The translations under genes and the position numbers were made by a program. This document shows, one piece after another, positions 34,907 to 44,167 of a stretch of DNA of 64,000 nucleotides (its first letter is position 1; the number at the start of each line of letters is the position of its first letter). The notes beneath the pieces were generated by a model, which was given only the letters and a program-made list of their open reading frames with translations, did not search any database and was not told where the DNA came from. The stretch comes from Limnochorda sp. LNt (GTDB lineage Bacteria; Bacillota; Limnochordia; Limnochordales; Geochordaceae): positions 682,001-746,000 of the forward strand of contig NZ_CP141614.1 in NCBI RefSeq assembly GCF_035593265.1, in the 5' to 3' direction.

Positions 34907-34984
34907 ACCCGGTGAACATGGCCGAATCTCGACCGGTGCTATGATACCGGGCATGACGAGGCGTGTCAAACCGAGACATCAGGC

Positions 34985-36196
34985 TCAGGCGTGTGCCGCG
35001 GCGGGGCTCGCCTCGCGCCGCGCGAGGGTGCGGCGGAGCCTCCAGGCGCTGGCGGCCAGCAGCACCGCCGTCGCTGCACAGCCCACGTAGACCGCTCGAA
35101 AGCCCCAGAGCTGGCCGATCAGGCCCGCTCCGGCCGCCGCCAGCGTGATGGCCAGGGCTTCGATGCCGTCCAGGGCGCCCATCCCGCCGCCGCGCTCAGC
35201 GGCGCTGGTCAGGGTGCTCGCCGTCCACGTGGCGCCCGCTCGCACCAGCGGGTAGAGGGGGATGACGAAGGCCACGGCGGCCGCCAGGGCCGTCGGCGCG
35301 CCGGCCATGGCCGCGAACATCAGGATGTAGAGGCCGGCGCCCGCCAGGATGAGGTCTCCGGCAGCGAAGCGACGCCCTCCGGCGCCCAGCCATGCGTAGG
35401 CTGCCAGCCCCAACCCCGTGGCCAGCGCCAGGGTCGTGCCGTAGAGCGCCTCGCTGCCGCCCAGGGTGCCGACCAGGTAGAAGCCGAAGACGGTGAAGCT
35501 GGCCTCGCTCGCCAGGCTCGCCAGTGCGAAGACGGTCAGGAGCAGCACCAGCGTGCTGTTGCCGTACAGCCGTCGCCACTCGTCACCCAGCTCGACCAGG
35601 CGACGGGCCAATCCGTGGCGGAGGGGCGGGGCATCGGGCCGCCCGACGAGGGGCGGTACCTTCCAGGCCACCCACAACAGGTCCACCAGCAGCACCCCCG
35701 CGGCCACCACGAGCAGCGTGCGCGGCGAGGCCCCCACCCACTCGCGAGCCGCCACCGCCACGCTTCCGAGCGCCCACCCCCACGACTCCAGCTGCAGCCA
35801 CCAGGCCAGTGCACGGTCGGCCGTGGCCAGCGGGCCGGGCTGCAAGGAGACCAGCGCCTTGCCCGCGGGCGACAGGCCGCCGTACAAGGCGGCCGCGACG
35901 CTCGCCACCAGCATGGCCTCGAGACCCGTCGAGACCCACAGCAGGCCCAGGCACGCCGCTGCGTAGCCCAGCAAGCCGGCCAGCAGCACGAGCTTGAGCC
36001 GGCCCGTGACGTCGGCCAGGCTCCCCCAGAGATTGGCGGAGACGAACCGCACCATAGCCGGCACGGCCGTGACCAGGCTCAGCTGAAAGACGCTCTGCTC
36101 GCCGGACGTGTACAGGTACAGCGGGACGTAGCCGAAGATGACCATGTCGGCGAAGGTGCGGCTGATGCTGGCCCCCAGGACGGGATACGTGGACAT
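34985..36196 (-). CDS. MFS transporter
   Basis: 403 residues from the ATG at 36196, with about twelve helices. The loop NLWGSLADVTGRLKLV is an MFS motif A variant. The upstream extension of the frame over the HAD gene is a shadow. It begins 8 nt after the HAD gene stop, so they may be co-transcribed. No substrate clue. Confidence 0.82.
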   Translation of the reverse strand: MSTYPVLGASISRTFADMVIFGYVPLYLYTSGEQSVFQLSLVTAVPAMVRFVSANLWGSLADVTGRLKLVLLAGLLGYAAACLGLLWVSTGLEAMLVASVAAALYGGLSPAGKALVSLQPGPLATADRALAWWLQLESWGWALGSVAVAAREWVGASPRTLLVVAAGVLLVDLLWVAWKVPPLVGRPDAPPLRHGLARRLVELGDEWRRLYGNSTLVLLLTVFALASLASEASFTVFGFYLVGTLGGSEALYGTTLALATGLGLAAYAWLGAGGRRFAAGDLILAGAGLYILMFAAMAGAPTALAAAVAFVIPLYPLVRAGATWTASTLTSAAERGGGMGALDGIEALAITLAAAGAGLIGQLWGFRAVYVGCAATAVLLAASAWRLRRTLARREASPAAAHA

Positions 36197-36204
36197 GGGT
36201 GCCG

Positions 36205-36939
36205 TCACCCTGCTCGTGCGCGGCGGGCCAGCGTCAGCGCATGCGCCAGCTCGTCGAGGTGCCGGATACGGGGGGCATCGCAGCCGCGATAGTGTCCCAC
36301 CGGGTCGAGGAGGACCGCCTCGATGCCGGCGGCTCGGGCACCGGCCACGTCGATGGAGCAGATGTCGCCGACGTGCAGGGCCTCGTCGGGAGAGGCCCCC
36401 GCTCTCTGCAGGGCGAGGCGGAAGATGGCCGGGTCCGGCTTCTCCACCCCGACGAGGGCGGAGTCGAGGACGAAGTCGAGGTGCTCCCGCAGCCCCGCAT
36501 CCACCAGGAATCGCTCTACCCGGCCGTCCGCGTTGGAGACGACGCCCAAGACCAGCCCCAGGGAGCGAAGGGCGCGCAGCGCCTCGACCGTGCCGGGACG
36601 CACCACCCTCCAGAGCCGGCCCTCGCGGTCCAACCCCTCGATGCGGGCCAGCACGGTCTCGCACACCTCCGGCGCCAGGCCAGCCGCCTCCAGCGCGGTG
36701 CCCAAGAGCCCGCGCGGCGGCCGCGGCGCCTGGCGCCGCATGAACCGATCCAACGCCTCGGTGGCTGCCGTGTTGGCCTGCTGGAGGCGCTCGACGCTCA
36801 GCGGGGCGCCGGCCTCGGCGCACCAGGCGGCGATGCGAGCCCAGTCGGGAAAGATGAGGGTGTTGCCGGCGTCCAGCAACAGCGCCCGCAGCCGAGGAGC
36901 CGAGCGGGCGCAAAGCGCGAGCAGATCGTCGTTGGGCAT
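36205..36939 (-). CDS. HAD-superfamily hydrolase
   Basis: 244 residues. Motif I LLLDAGNTLIFPDW (second Asp replaced by Gly or Asn context), motif II GVVSNADGRVERFL, motif III VGVEKPDPAIFRLAL, motif IV HVGDICSIDVAGARAAG. The helical cap is at about 30-110. Homologous in plan to the HAD protein at 20.6-21.5 kb. Upstream partner of the MFS gene; substrate unknown. Confidence 0.87.
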   Translation of the reverse strand: MPNDDLLALCARSAPRLRALLLDAGNTLIFPDWARIAAWCAEAGAPLSVERLQQANTAATEALDRFMRRQAPRPPRGLLGTALEAAGLAPEVCETVLARIEGLDREGRLWRVVRPGTVEALRALRSLGLVLGVVSNADGRVERFLVDAGLREHLDFVLDSALVGVEKPDPAIFRLALQRAGASPDEALHVGDICSIDVAGARAAGIEAVLLDPVGHYRGCDAPRIRHLDELAHALTLARRARAG

Positions 36940-37065
36940 GTCTCTACCATACCTGCCGAGACGCCGTAAGTCCAGCCGCCTATGGGGCGACCTGGTGCAG
37001 TGGGGCGCCGGCCGGTCCCCGGTGGCCGGGCCGAGCCGTCGGACCGGCCGGTGGAGGGCAGGGGG

Positions 37066-38145
37066 CTACACCCGTGCGCCTCGGCCCTCGGCCCTGGCCG
37101 TCTCGATGCGGCGCAGCGCGATCTCGTCGGCGGCCCGGTAGGTGGGCACGTTGCGCGAGCGGGAGAGCTCGATGACCTCCAGCACGCGGTCGTAGATGCG
37201 CTCAACCTTGGCCCGGGCCCGCTGGGCGCTGTAGCCGCCAGGTCCGAGCTCCTCGGCCACGTTGATGACGCCGCCCCCGTTGATGACGTAGTCCGGTGCG
37301 TAGAGCAGGCCCCGCTCGTGGAGCAAGTCGCCGTGTCGCGGCTCGGCCAGCTGGTTGTTGGCGGAGCCTGCGACGATGGGGGCCCTGAGCCGCGGGATGG
37401 TCTCGTCGTTGAGGACGGCACCCAGGGCACACGGGGCGAAGACGTCGCACTCCACGTCGAAGATGGCGTCAGGCTCGACGGCCTGGACGCCCAGCTCCTC
37501 GACGGCCCTTCGCACCTTCTCGGGGCGGATGTCGGTGACCACGACTTGGGCCCCGGCCTGGACCAGGTGGCGGGCGAGATGGAAGCCGACGCTGCCGACT
37601 CCCTGGATCGCGACCCGCCGGCCCTCGAGCTGAGTGGTGCCCCAAAGCGATTGCGAGCAGGCCTGGATCCCCCGGAAGACGCCGAGCGCCGTGAAGGGCG
37701 AAGGATCTCCGCTGGTCTCCGGAAGGCCGGCTACGTAAGCGGTTGCATTACGGATCAGGCGCATGTCGTCGGAGGTCGTGCCGACGTCCTCGGCCGTGAT
37801 GTAGCGCCCGCCCAGCCGGTCCACTGCCTCGCCGATGGCGGCCAGGAGCTCGGGCGTCTTGTCGCGTGTCGGGTCGGCCAGGACGACCGCCTTGCCGCCT
37901 CCGAGGGGGAGACCGTGGATGGAGTTCTTGAGGGTCATGGCTCGGGAGAGCCGCAGGACGTCGGTGAGCGCCGCCTCCTCCGAGGCGTAGGACCAGATCC
38001 GGCAACCCCCCAATGCCGGCCCCAGCGTCGTGTCGTGGACCGCGATGATCATCCGAAGGCCCCGGCGTGCGTCGGTGGCGAAGACCACCTGCTCATGGCC
38101 TCCGTGACGGACCACCGCTTCGAAGACGCCCATCGCCCCCATCAC
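37066..38145 (-). CDS. Leucine/Glu-Phe-Val-type amino acid dehydrogenase
   Basis: 359 residues. The catalytic Lys lies in GLPLGGGKAVVLADP and a second conserved Lys in AMTLKNSIHGLP; the Rossmann motif GVGSVGFHLARHL binds NAD. ALGGCRIWSYAS at the substrate-binding front fits leucine/valine dehydrogenases rather than glutamate dehydrogenases. It oxidatively deaminates branched-chain amino acids to 2-oxoacids, which could feed the KorABCD enzyme. Several ATGs lie at the start (38145, 38142). Confidence 0.9.
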   Translation of the reverse strand: MMGAMGVFEAVVRHGGHEQVVFATDARRGLRMIIAVHDTTLGPALGGCRIWSYASEEAALTDVLRLSRAMTLKNSIHGLPLGGGKAVVLADPTRDKTPELLAAIGEAVDRLGGRYITAEDVGTTSDDMRLIRNATAYVAGLPETSGDPSPFTALGVFRGIQACSQSLWGTTQLEGRRVAIQGVGSVGFHLARHLVQAGAQVVVTDIRPEKVRRAVEELGVQAVEPDAIFDVECDVFAPCALGAVLNDETIPRLRAPIVAGSANNQLAEPRHGDLLHERGLLYAPDYVINGGGVINVAEELGPGGYSAQRARAKVERIYDRVLEVIELSRSRNVPTYRAADEIALRRIETARAEGRGARV

Positions 38146-38353
38146 GTCCTTCCATCGGTTGTCGGGCTCGACGTGCGACCCGTCGGCCGCCGTGCACAGC
38201 CATGTACGGTGTATGCACGGCCCGCCACCGACTCCATTCGAGGCGGGGAGGCGACTTCCTGGCGGCGACTCGAGGCCCGGGCGGGACCGGATGCGCCCCT
38301 CAACAGACCTGTAACGCCGCGTTTACCCCTTCGTAACCCGGCCTTGTGACAAT

Positions 38354-38367
38354 GTGAATGCATTCAC
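38354..38367. promoter_or_regulatory. Perfect 14-bp palindrome, possible operator
   Basis: GTGAATGCATTCAC, between the divergent leucine dehydrogenase gene and the 34-codon ORF at 38403. No protein can be named. Confidence 0.5.
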
Positions 38368-38402
38368 CACCGGCACCAGCCGGACAGGGGATGGGGCGCG
38401 TG

Positions 38403-38507
38403 ATGTCGCCCGTGATTCGCGATGGGCTGTGGAGGCTGGCCCTGCTCGTCGGTCTGTACCTGGTGCTGATGCTGCTGCGCAGCGTCGGACTGGTGACGGG
38501 CCGCTGA
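38403..38507 (+). CDS. 34-residue single-helix membrane peptide
   Basis: ATG at 38403 to TGA at 38505-38507. Short charged start (MSPVIRDGLWR), a hydrophobic helix LALLVGLYLVLMLLRSVGLV and a basic end. Ribosome site is weak (AGGGGATGGGG). The palindrome at 38354 lies just upstream. It may be a small membrane regulatory peptide; the family is not recognised. Confidence 0.4.
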   Translation: MSPVIRDGLWRLALLVGLYLVLMLLRSVGLVTGR

Positions 38508-38604
38508 CCTCCGGGTTGCCGCGGTGAGCTCCCTCGGCCGGCGACGGGAGCGACCGGCTCTCGCCGACGTCCGCGTTGTTACCTTTCTTTAACGGTCCTC
38601 CCTC

Positions 38605-38633
38605 TTTACAGGTCACCTGGGTGGCGTTATATA
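38605..38633 (+). promoter_or_regulatory. Strong promoter ahead of a zinc-ribbon ORF
   Basis: TTTACA (38605-38610), 17-nt spacer, TATATA (38628-38633), about 110 nt before the ORF at 38746. The AT-rich -10 stands out in this GC-rich sequence. Confidence 0.6.
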
Positions 38634-38745
38634 TAGGTGGCAACCGGGACAGAAACTGGACGGCCGGGACGGGCATCGTCCCACAAGCCCGTCCCCCGGT
38701 AGCTCGAGTCGGGCCAACGCCCGAACGGAAAGGAGTGGGATCAAC

Positions 38746-38889
38746 ATGGTGTGCCGGGACTGCGGCACGCACAACTACTCCGGGAGCCTCTACTGCAAGA
38801 AGTGCGGAGCTGACCTCAACCGCAAGTCCGCTCAGACGCCTGTCGCGCGCAAGAACCTGCTCCAGCTGCTCCTGTCGACCCTGCGCTGA
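38746..38889 (+). CDS. 47-residue zinc-ribbon protein
   Basis: ATG at 38746 with GGAAAGGAG nearby. Starts MVCRDCGTHNYSGSLYCKKC, giving C-x2-C-x13-C-x2-C, a small zinc ribbon, then a polar linker and an amphipathic end (KNLLQLLLSTLR). A consensus-like promoter lies upstream. It could be a short nucleic-acid-binding or RNA-polymerase-associated protein; no family is assigned. It sits 116 nt before tRNA-Val. Confidence 0.65.
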   Translation: MVCRDCGTHNYSGSLYCKKCGADLNRKSAQTPVARKNLLQLLLSTLR

Positions 38890-38944
38890 GCGGCCGGCAC
38901 TGGGATCCGACTCGTATTCGCTGCCCCTCCCCGTGGCGCCAGCC

Positions 38945-38973
38945 TTGACACTCGGCCCGGCGGCGACTAGAGT
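38945..38973 (+). promoter_or_regulatory. Promoter of tRNA-Val
   Basis: TTGACA (38945-38950), 17-nt spacer, TAGAGT (38968-38973), 33 nt before the tRNA. Confidence 0.8.
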
Positions 38974-39005
38974 AGGAGACGCCGGGCCGCCAGTGCCGGC
39001 GGCGT

Positions 39006-39082
39006 GGGCAGGTAGCTCAGCCGGTTAGAGCGCCACGCTCACATCGTGGAGGCCAGGGGTTCGAGTCCCTTCCTGCCCACCA
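39006..39082 (+). tRNA. tRNA-Val (CAC)
   Basis: Acceptor GGGCAGG pairs with CCTGCCC; D-arm TAGCTCAGCCGGTTAGAG; anticodon stem CCACG / CGTGG with loop CTCACAT giving anticodon CAC; T-loop GGTTCGAGTCC; encoded CCA (39080-39082). Confidence 0.96.
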
Positions 39083-39321
39083 TCCCCTCATCCCGCCGCG
39101 GATGCCCCCCGATGCCCAAACCTGCCGAGTGCACGCCCGCACGCGCCGGTAACCGCACGCGACCGAGATGCGCCTGACCGCCTGACGGAGGCCACCGGTC
39201 GGGGTCGCTGGCCGCAGGACCCCCTGCGCGCCCGTCGAAGGCCAATGGTAATCGGTCGCATTGGCAGAGCGTCGGGCGTCGAACCGCCCGGCCGGGCCGT
39301 GCGGCGACGGGAGGGAACCGG

Positions 39322-40332
39322 ATGCAGCGACGCAGGGCCGACCGATGGTGCGGACGATGGGTGAGCGCCGTCGCGCTGACCGGGGTCCTGATGGGTTGGC
39401 TGGCGGCGGGGGCGTGGGCCGGTGCGTCGGGCCGGACCGTCCAGTTGAGCATCGTGACCGGCGGCACGGGCGGTGTCTACTACGTGCTCGGCGGGGGGCT
39501 CGCCAGCCTGCTCTCCCGGCGCCTGCCGGGCGTCAACGCCGTCGCCGAGGTGACGTCCGCCTCGGTCGACAACATCCTGCTGGTGGCCGACAAGGAGGCG
39601 GAGATCGCCTTCAGCCTCTCCGATACCGCCTACCTGGCGGCGCAGGGGATGGGGCCCTTCGAGCAGACGGGGCCGGTGCCCATCCGGGTCCTCACCATGA
39701 TCTACCAAAACTACAACCACCTCGTGGCCAGGGCCGGCTCGGGCATCCAGTCGGTGCCGGACCTGCGCGGCAAGCGGGTCAGCACGGGCGCCCCGGGCAG
39801 CGGCACCGAGGTGACCGCCCTGCGCATCCTGCGTGCCTATGGCCTCGATCCCGACCGGGACGTGCGGCGTGACTTCCTCGGGGTGGCCGAGTCAGCGGAC
39901 GCCCTGCGGGATGGGCGCATCGACGCCTTCTTCTGGTCGGGGGGGTATCCGACCGGGGCGGTGATGGACCTGGCCAGCACCCCGGGCTTCGACGTCTACG
40001 TCGTGCCCATGGGCGAGATCGTGCCCAAGCTGGTCGAGGAGTACGGTCCCTTCTACGCCGTCGCCACCTTCCCTGCGGGTGCCTACAACGGCGATGTCCG
40101 AGAGGCAACGACGACCGTGGGGGTCCCCAACGTCCTCCTGGTGCACGCGGACATGGACGAGCAGCTGACCTACGAGATCGTCAAGGCCATCTTCGAGTAC
40201 AAGGACGAGCTGGTGGCCATCCACCCGTCCGCGGCCGAGATCACGGTGCAGGACGGCCCCACCTCCCAGATCGCGCCTTACCATCCGGGGGCCATTCGCT
40301 ACTTCCAGCAACAGGGGACGTGGGGACGCTGA
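39322..40332 (+). CDS. TAXI-family TRAP transporter solute-binding protein
   Basis: 336 residues with a signal peptide (hydrophobic core VALTGVLMGWLAAGAWA). The mature start VQLSIVTGGTGGVYYVLGGG is the TAXI hallmark, followed by LRGKRVSTGAPGSGTEVTAL. It captures a solute, perhaps a carboxylate or amino acid, for the downstream fused permease. GGGAGGG precedes the ATG. First of a three-gene TAXI-TRAP unit (13-nt overlap with the DUF1850 gene). Confidence 0.93.
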   Translation: MQRRRADRWCGRWVSAVALTGVLMGWLAAGAWAGASGRTVQLSIVTGGTGGVYYVLGGGLASLLSRRLPGVNAVAEVTSASVDNILLVADKEAEIAFSLSDTAYLAAQGMGPFEQTGPVPIRVLTMIYQNYNHLVARAGSGIQSVPDLRGKRVSTGAPGSGTEVTALRILRAYGLDPDRDVRRDFLGVAESADALRDGRIDAFFWSGGYPTGAVMDLASTPGFDVYVVPMGEIVPKLVEEYGPFYAVATFPAGAYNGDVREATTTVGVPNVLLVHADMDEQLTYEIVKAIFEYKDELVAIHPSAAEITVQDGPTSQIAPYHPGAIRYFQQQGTWGR

Positions 40333-40889
40333 TCCCGGCAGGCCTGAGCCTCGCGATGGGAGGGCTCCTGTGGGCGGCCGTCGCCCGTGCGGCAGTCGCT
40401 CCCGTGCCGGTGATGGTCGTGTGGGAGGGACGTCCGCAGCCCGGGCGTCCTCTGGCCGCCGTCGTCGTCCACGATGGGGCCACGGTAGCCCTGGCTTACC
40501 GGCATTCCATCTGGGGCGTGGTGGTGGCCGAGCGACTGGAGGCCACCCGAGAGGGGTGGCGACTCGTGGCGGTCGAGGGCCCGACCCCCGACATCGCGTC
40601 CTACTACCACATCCCCCGAGCTCGCATGACCCGGGTGGAGGAGCGATACCGGCTCGACGTCGACTCGCCCGTCGAGACGGCGACCCTCGTCGTACGGGCG
40701 ACGGCCGTCGGGGACCGCACGCTGGTGGTGGGGGCGCGTTGCCTCGCGCTTGGCCGCCTCGGCCGGAGCGTTACCATCGGCCGGCTCCGGGGGCCTCTCG
40801 CCCGGTGGGTGGGGGCATTGCGGCGCGCCGAGCGGCTGCCGTGGAGCCGCTGTCCGCCCGATATGAGATGGGTGACCCAGGTCGCGTGA
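40320..40889 (+). CDS. DUF1850 protein of TAXI-TRAP operon
   Basis: 189 residues. An N-terminal hydrophobic segment (GLSLAMGGLLWAAVARAAV) suggests export. The YRHSIWGVVVAERLEATREG block matches the DUF1850 core, with its conserved His-Ser. DUF1850 genes are characteristically found between TAXI binding proteins and fused TRAP permeases, as here. Function in transport is unknown. The start overlaps the TAXI gene stop. Confidence 0.8.
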   Translation: MGTLIPAGLSLAMGGLLWAAVARAAVAPVPVMVVWEGRPQPGRPLAAVVVHDGATVALAYRHSIWGVVVAERLEATREGWRLVAVEGPTPDIASYYHIPRARMTRVEERYRLDVDSPVETATLVVRATAVGDRTLVVGARCLALGRLGRSVTIGRLRGPLARWVGALRRAERLPWSRCPPDMRWVTQVA

Positions 40890-40926
40890 GCCGCCGGGGC
40901 GTCCACTCGCCGAGGAGGGAAGGGCG

Positions 40927-42912
40927 ATGCAGTCAACGGGGCGAGAGCAGCCGGCCCCGATGCAGGAGGCAGGCCCCGTCGATCACGAGGCCATCCTGGA
41001 GCGATACGAGGGGGCGACCCGCCGCCTCGCGGGCATCGTCGGCCAGGCGGTCGGCTTGCTGGCGGCGGCCATGTCGGCCTACCACCTCTGGGCGGCGCTG
41101 GCCTACCTGCCCGCCCACCAGATGCGTGCCATCCACCTGGGCTTCGGCCTCATGCTCATCTTCTTGCTCTACCCGGCGACCTCCCGGGGGTCCCGCCATC
41201 GGATCCCGTGGCACGACGTGCTGCTGGCCCTGGTCGCCGCGGCCAGCATGGCGTATATCGTGCTCCACTATCGCGAGGTCGCCTACCGGATCGTGCGTCC
41301 CACTTCCACGGACCTGGCCTGGGGAGCCATGGCGGTCCTGCTGGTGCTGGAGGCCTCTCGTCGCACCAGCGGGCTGGCCCTGCCGCTCGTGGGCATCGCC
41401 GCCATCGCCTACGCCTTCCTGGGGCCGCACCTGCCAGGGCTGTGGCAACACCGGGGGTACAGCGTCAACCGGCTGATGGGGCAGCTCTATCTCTCGCTGG
41501 AGGGCCTCTTCGGCGTGCCCCTGGGGGTCTCGGCCACCTTCATCGTGCTATTCACGCTGTACGGGGCGGTGTTGGACGCATCAGGCGCCGGGCGGTTCTT
41601 CGTGGATCTGGCCCGCTCGGCGGCCGGGGGGCGACGCTCCGGCGCAGCGCGCAGCGTGGTGCTGGCCTCGTTCCTGCTGGGAGGGCCCTCGGGCAGCGGG
41701 GTCGCCACCGCCGTGACGGTGGGAGCCGTGGCGTGGCCCTTGCTCCGCCGTGCCGGCTACACCCCCGAGACCGCAGGGGCGGTGCTGGCGGCCGGCGGCA
41801 TCGGAGCCGTCATATCACCGCCTATCCTGGGAGCGGCCTCCTTCCTCATCGCCGAGATCCTCCAGATCAGCTACCTCGAGGTGCTCAAGTTCGCCGTCAT
41901 CCCCACGCTGCTTTACTACCTATCCATCATGGTGATGATCGAGATCGACGCCCGCAGGCTCGGCGTGCAGTCGGTGCAGACGGCGGCGAGGCCGCTGCGG
42001 GAGCTCCTGTGGCGGCAGGGCTACCACCTCTCCTCGCTGGTGGTCATCGTCATCTTCTTGATGATGGGCTTCACCGCCACCTACGCGGTCATCTGGTCCA
42101 TCGTCGTGGCCTTCTTGCTCAGCTTCCTGTCGCGGGAGAGCTGGCTGACGCCGGCCCGTCTGTACCGGGCGCTGCAGGAGGGGGCCCGGTCGGTGCTGAC
42201 GGTGGTGGCCACCACGGCGGTCGCGGGCATCCTGGTCGGCGTGGTCAACCTGACGGGGCTGGGCCTCAAGTTCGCCGGCATCATCGTGGGCCTGGCGGGC
42301 GGCAACCTGATCCTGACCCTGGTGCTGGCGGCCCTCATCCTGCTGGTACTGGGGCTGGCCCTGCCCATCACCGCCTCGTACATCGTCGGCGCCGTGACCG
42401 TGGCGCCGGCGCTGGTGCAGGCCGGCGTGCCGGAGCCGGCGGCCCACATGTTCATCTTCTACTATTCCATCCTGTCGGAGGTGTCGCCGCCCACCGCGCT
42501 GTCGTGCTTCGCCGTCTCGGCCATCACCGGCGGCAATCCTTTCAAGACGATGTGGAAGACATGGCGCTACGCGCTCCCGGCGTTCCTGGTACCCTTCATG
42601 TTTGCCCTCGACCCGCGGGGGATGGCCCTCTTGCTGGAGGGGCCGCCCATCGAGGTGGGGCTGGCCCTCCTGACGGCGGTGCTGGGCGTCGGGGCGCTGG
42701 CGGCCGGCGCGGGCGGCCGGGCCCTGTCCGACACGGCCTGGTACGAGCGGGCGGCTCTGGTGGCGGCGGGGCTGCTGCTGACCTACCCGGCCCCCTGGGC
42801 CGATGCGGCCGGGCTGGCGCTGGGGCTCGCGGCGCTGGGCGTCCAGCGCTGGCGGATGGCCCTGGCGGGCCGCGGTGCCCCTCGGTACACCGCGGAGGGT
42901 AAGCCGGGTTGA
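40927..42912 (+). CDS. Fused TRAP transporter permease (DctQM)
   Basis: 661 residues with a small 4-helix DctQ-like N-terminal part (about 40-190) and a large DctM-like part (FIVLFTLYGAVLDASGAG..., GGPSGSGVATAVTVGAVAWP, and ...YSILSEVSPPTALSCFAVSA). The C-terminal ~120 residues add several helices, like the DUF3394-type extension of fused permeases. Coupled with the TAXI protein it imports a solute with an ion gradient. The stop overlaps the TTG start of the next gene. Confidence 0.92.
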   Translation: MQSTGREQPAPMQEAGPVDHEAILERYEGATRRLAGIVGQAVGLLAAAMSAYHLWAALAYLPAHQMRAIHLGFGLMLIFLLYPATSRGSRHRIPWHDVLLALVAAASMAYIVLHYREVAYRIVRPTSTDLAWGAMAVLLVLEASRRTSGLALPLVGIAAIAYAFLGPHLPGLWQHRGYSVNRLMGQLYLSLEGLFGVPLGVSATFIVLFTLYGAVLDASGAGRFFVDLARSAAGGRRSGAARSVVLASFLLGGPSGSGVATAVTVGAVAWPLLRRAGYTPETAGAVLAAGGIGAVISPPILGAASFLIAEILQISYLEVLKFAVIPTLLYYLSIMVMIEIDARRLGVQSVQTAARPLRELLWRQGYHLSSLVVIVIFLMMGFTATYAVIWSIVVAFLLSFLSRESWLTPARLYRALQEGARSVLTVVATTAVAGILVGVVNLTGLGLKFAGIIVGLAGGNLILTLVLAALILLVLGLALPITASYIVGAVTVAPALVQAGVPEPAAHMFIFYYSILSEVSPPTALSCFAVSAITGGNPFKTMWKTWRYALPAFLVPFMFALDPRGMALLLEGPPIEVGLALLTAVLGVGALAAGAGGRALSDTAWYERAALVAAGLLLTYPAPWADAAGLALGLAALGVQRWRMALAGRGAPRYTAEGKPG

Positions 42913-44153
42913 CGACGAAGCGGCTCGATCCTCGCCCCATCCTGCTCCTGTCGCTCGGGCACCTGGTGGCGGACCTCTACCAGGGGGCGGTGCCCGCCCT
43001 GCTACCGCTGTGGAAGCAGGCCTTCGCACTGCCGTACGCGGCGACGGGGGCCATCATGCTCGCACTGCAGGTCTGCTCGTCGGTGGTGCAGCCGCTGTTT
43101 GGGCTGCTGGACGACCGGGCGCGCCAGCGCTCCTGGCTGCCTGCGGCCGCGGCGCTGGCCGGTCTCGGCATGGCGGTCGCCGTACTGGCTCCGAGCTACC
43201 GGCTGGTGCTGGCGGGGGTCATGGTGGGGGGATTGGGTGTGGCCCTGTACCACCCTGAGGCGTCGCGGCGTGCCCACGAAAACAGCGGCGCCCTTCGGGC
43301 CACGGCGATGTCGTGGTTTTCGGTCGGAGGCAACCTGGGCATCGGGCTGGGGCCACTGGTGGTCGCGGCCCTGCTCGCACGTGGCGAGACGGCCCTCGCG
43401 TCGGGGCTGGCCGCCATCGGGCTGGCGGCCGCATGGCTGCTGCGAGTGCAGGGCCCCAGGCTGCTGGCCCGGGGCACGCATGGCACGGGGAGCGCGGCCT
43501 CTCCATCGACGGGAACGGGGCGGGGTCGCCGGGCGAGCGGTGCCGGTCCCGGCGCGGACCGGTGGGGCGCCCTGTGGCTGCTGAGCAGCGTCGTCGTGGT
43601 GCGCTCGTGGGTGCACGCGGGCGTGCAGTCGTTCGTGCCGCTGCTGTTGACCGAGCGGGGGCTGCCCACCGCGCAGGCCCAGAGCCTGCTGGCGGTCTTC
43701 TTGCTGGCAGGTGCGGCTGGCACGCTGGTGGGCGGGCCCCTGGCGGACCTGGTGGGCCGAAAGCCGGTGATGGCTGGTTCGATGGCCCTGTCGGTGCCGC
43801 TGGTCTGGCTCATCGGCCGCGTCGAGGCCGGGGCCCTGCCGGTGGTGCTGGCCGCGGCCGGCTTCGCCTTGGTCAGCACCTTCTCGGTTTCGGTGGTGCT
43901 GGCCCAGGAGCTGCTCCCGAGCCGGGTGGGGACCGCCTCGGGCATCGTCCTCGGGGCCTCGGTCGGCACGGGGGGCATGGGCGTCGCGCTGCTGGGGTGG
44001 CTGGCCGACGCCAGGGGATTGCCCGTGGCCATGCAGGCGATGGCCTGGCTACCGCTCGTGGGGCTGGCCCTGACGGTGGGCCTGCCCTCCGAGCGAGGAG
44101 CGGCCCTGCGGGAGGGCGCCTCCTCGACCCGCGAGGCGGGCGCCCCCCGCTGA
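42909..44153 (+). CDS. Fosmidomycin-resistance (Fsr)-like MFS transporter
   Basis: 414 residues, about twelve helices. LLSLGHLVADLYQGAVPALL at the N-terminus is the hallmark of the Fsr-like MFS group, with GGPLADLVGRKPVM in the second half. TTG start overlaps the TRAP permease stop (TTGA), so translationally coupled, perhaps exporting or balancing a related metabolite. It is followed by convergent thiamin genes. Confidence 0.85.
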   Translation: MTTKRLDPRPILLLSLGHLVADLYQGAVPALLPLWKQAFALPYAATGAIMLALQVCSSVVQPLFGLLDDRARQRSWLPAAAALAGLGMAVAVLAPSYRLVLAGVMVGGLGVALYHPEASRRAHENSGALRATAMSWFSVGGNLGIGLGPLVVAALLARGETALASGLAAIGLAAAWLLRVQGPRLLARGTHGTGSAASPSTGTGRGRRASGAGPGADRWGALWLLSSVVVVRSWVHAGVQSFVPLLLTERGLPTAQAQSLLAVFLLAGAAGTLVGGPLADLVGRKPVMAGSMALSVPLVWLIGRVEAGALPVVLAAAGFALVSTFSVSVVLAQELLPSRVGTASGIVLGASVGTGGMGVALLGWLADARGLPVAMQAMAWLPLVGLALTVGLPSERGAALREGASSTREAGAPR

Positions 44154-44167
44154 TGGCTGGACCCGAC

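Noticed and set aside
36197-36913. 642-codon frame fusing MFS with sequence across the HAD gene
   Set aside because: The upstream part is the out-of-frame image of the HAD gene; MFS begins at 36196.
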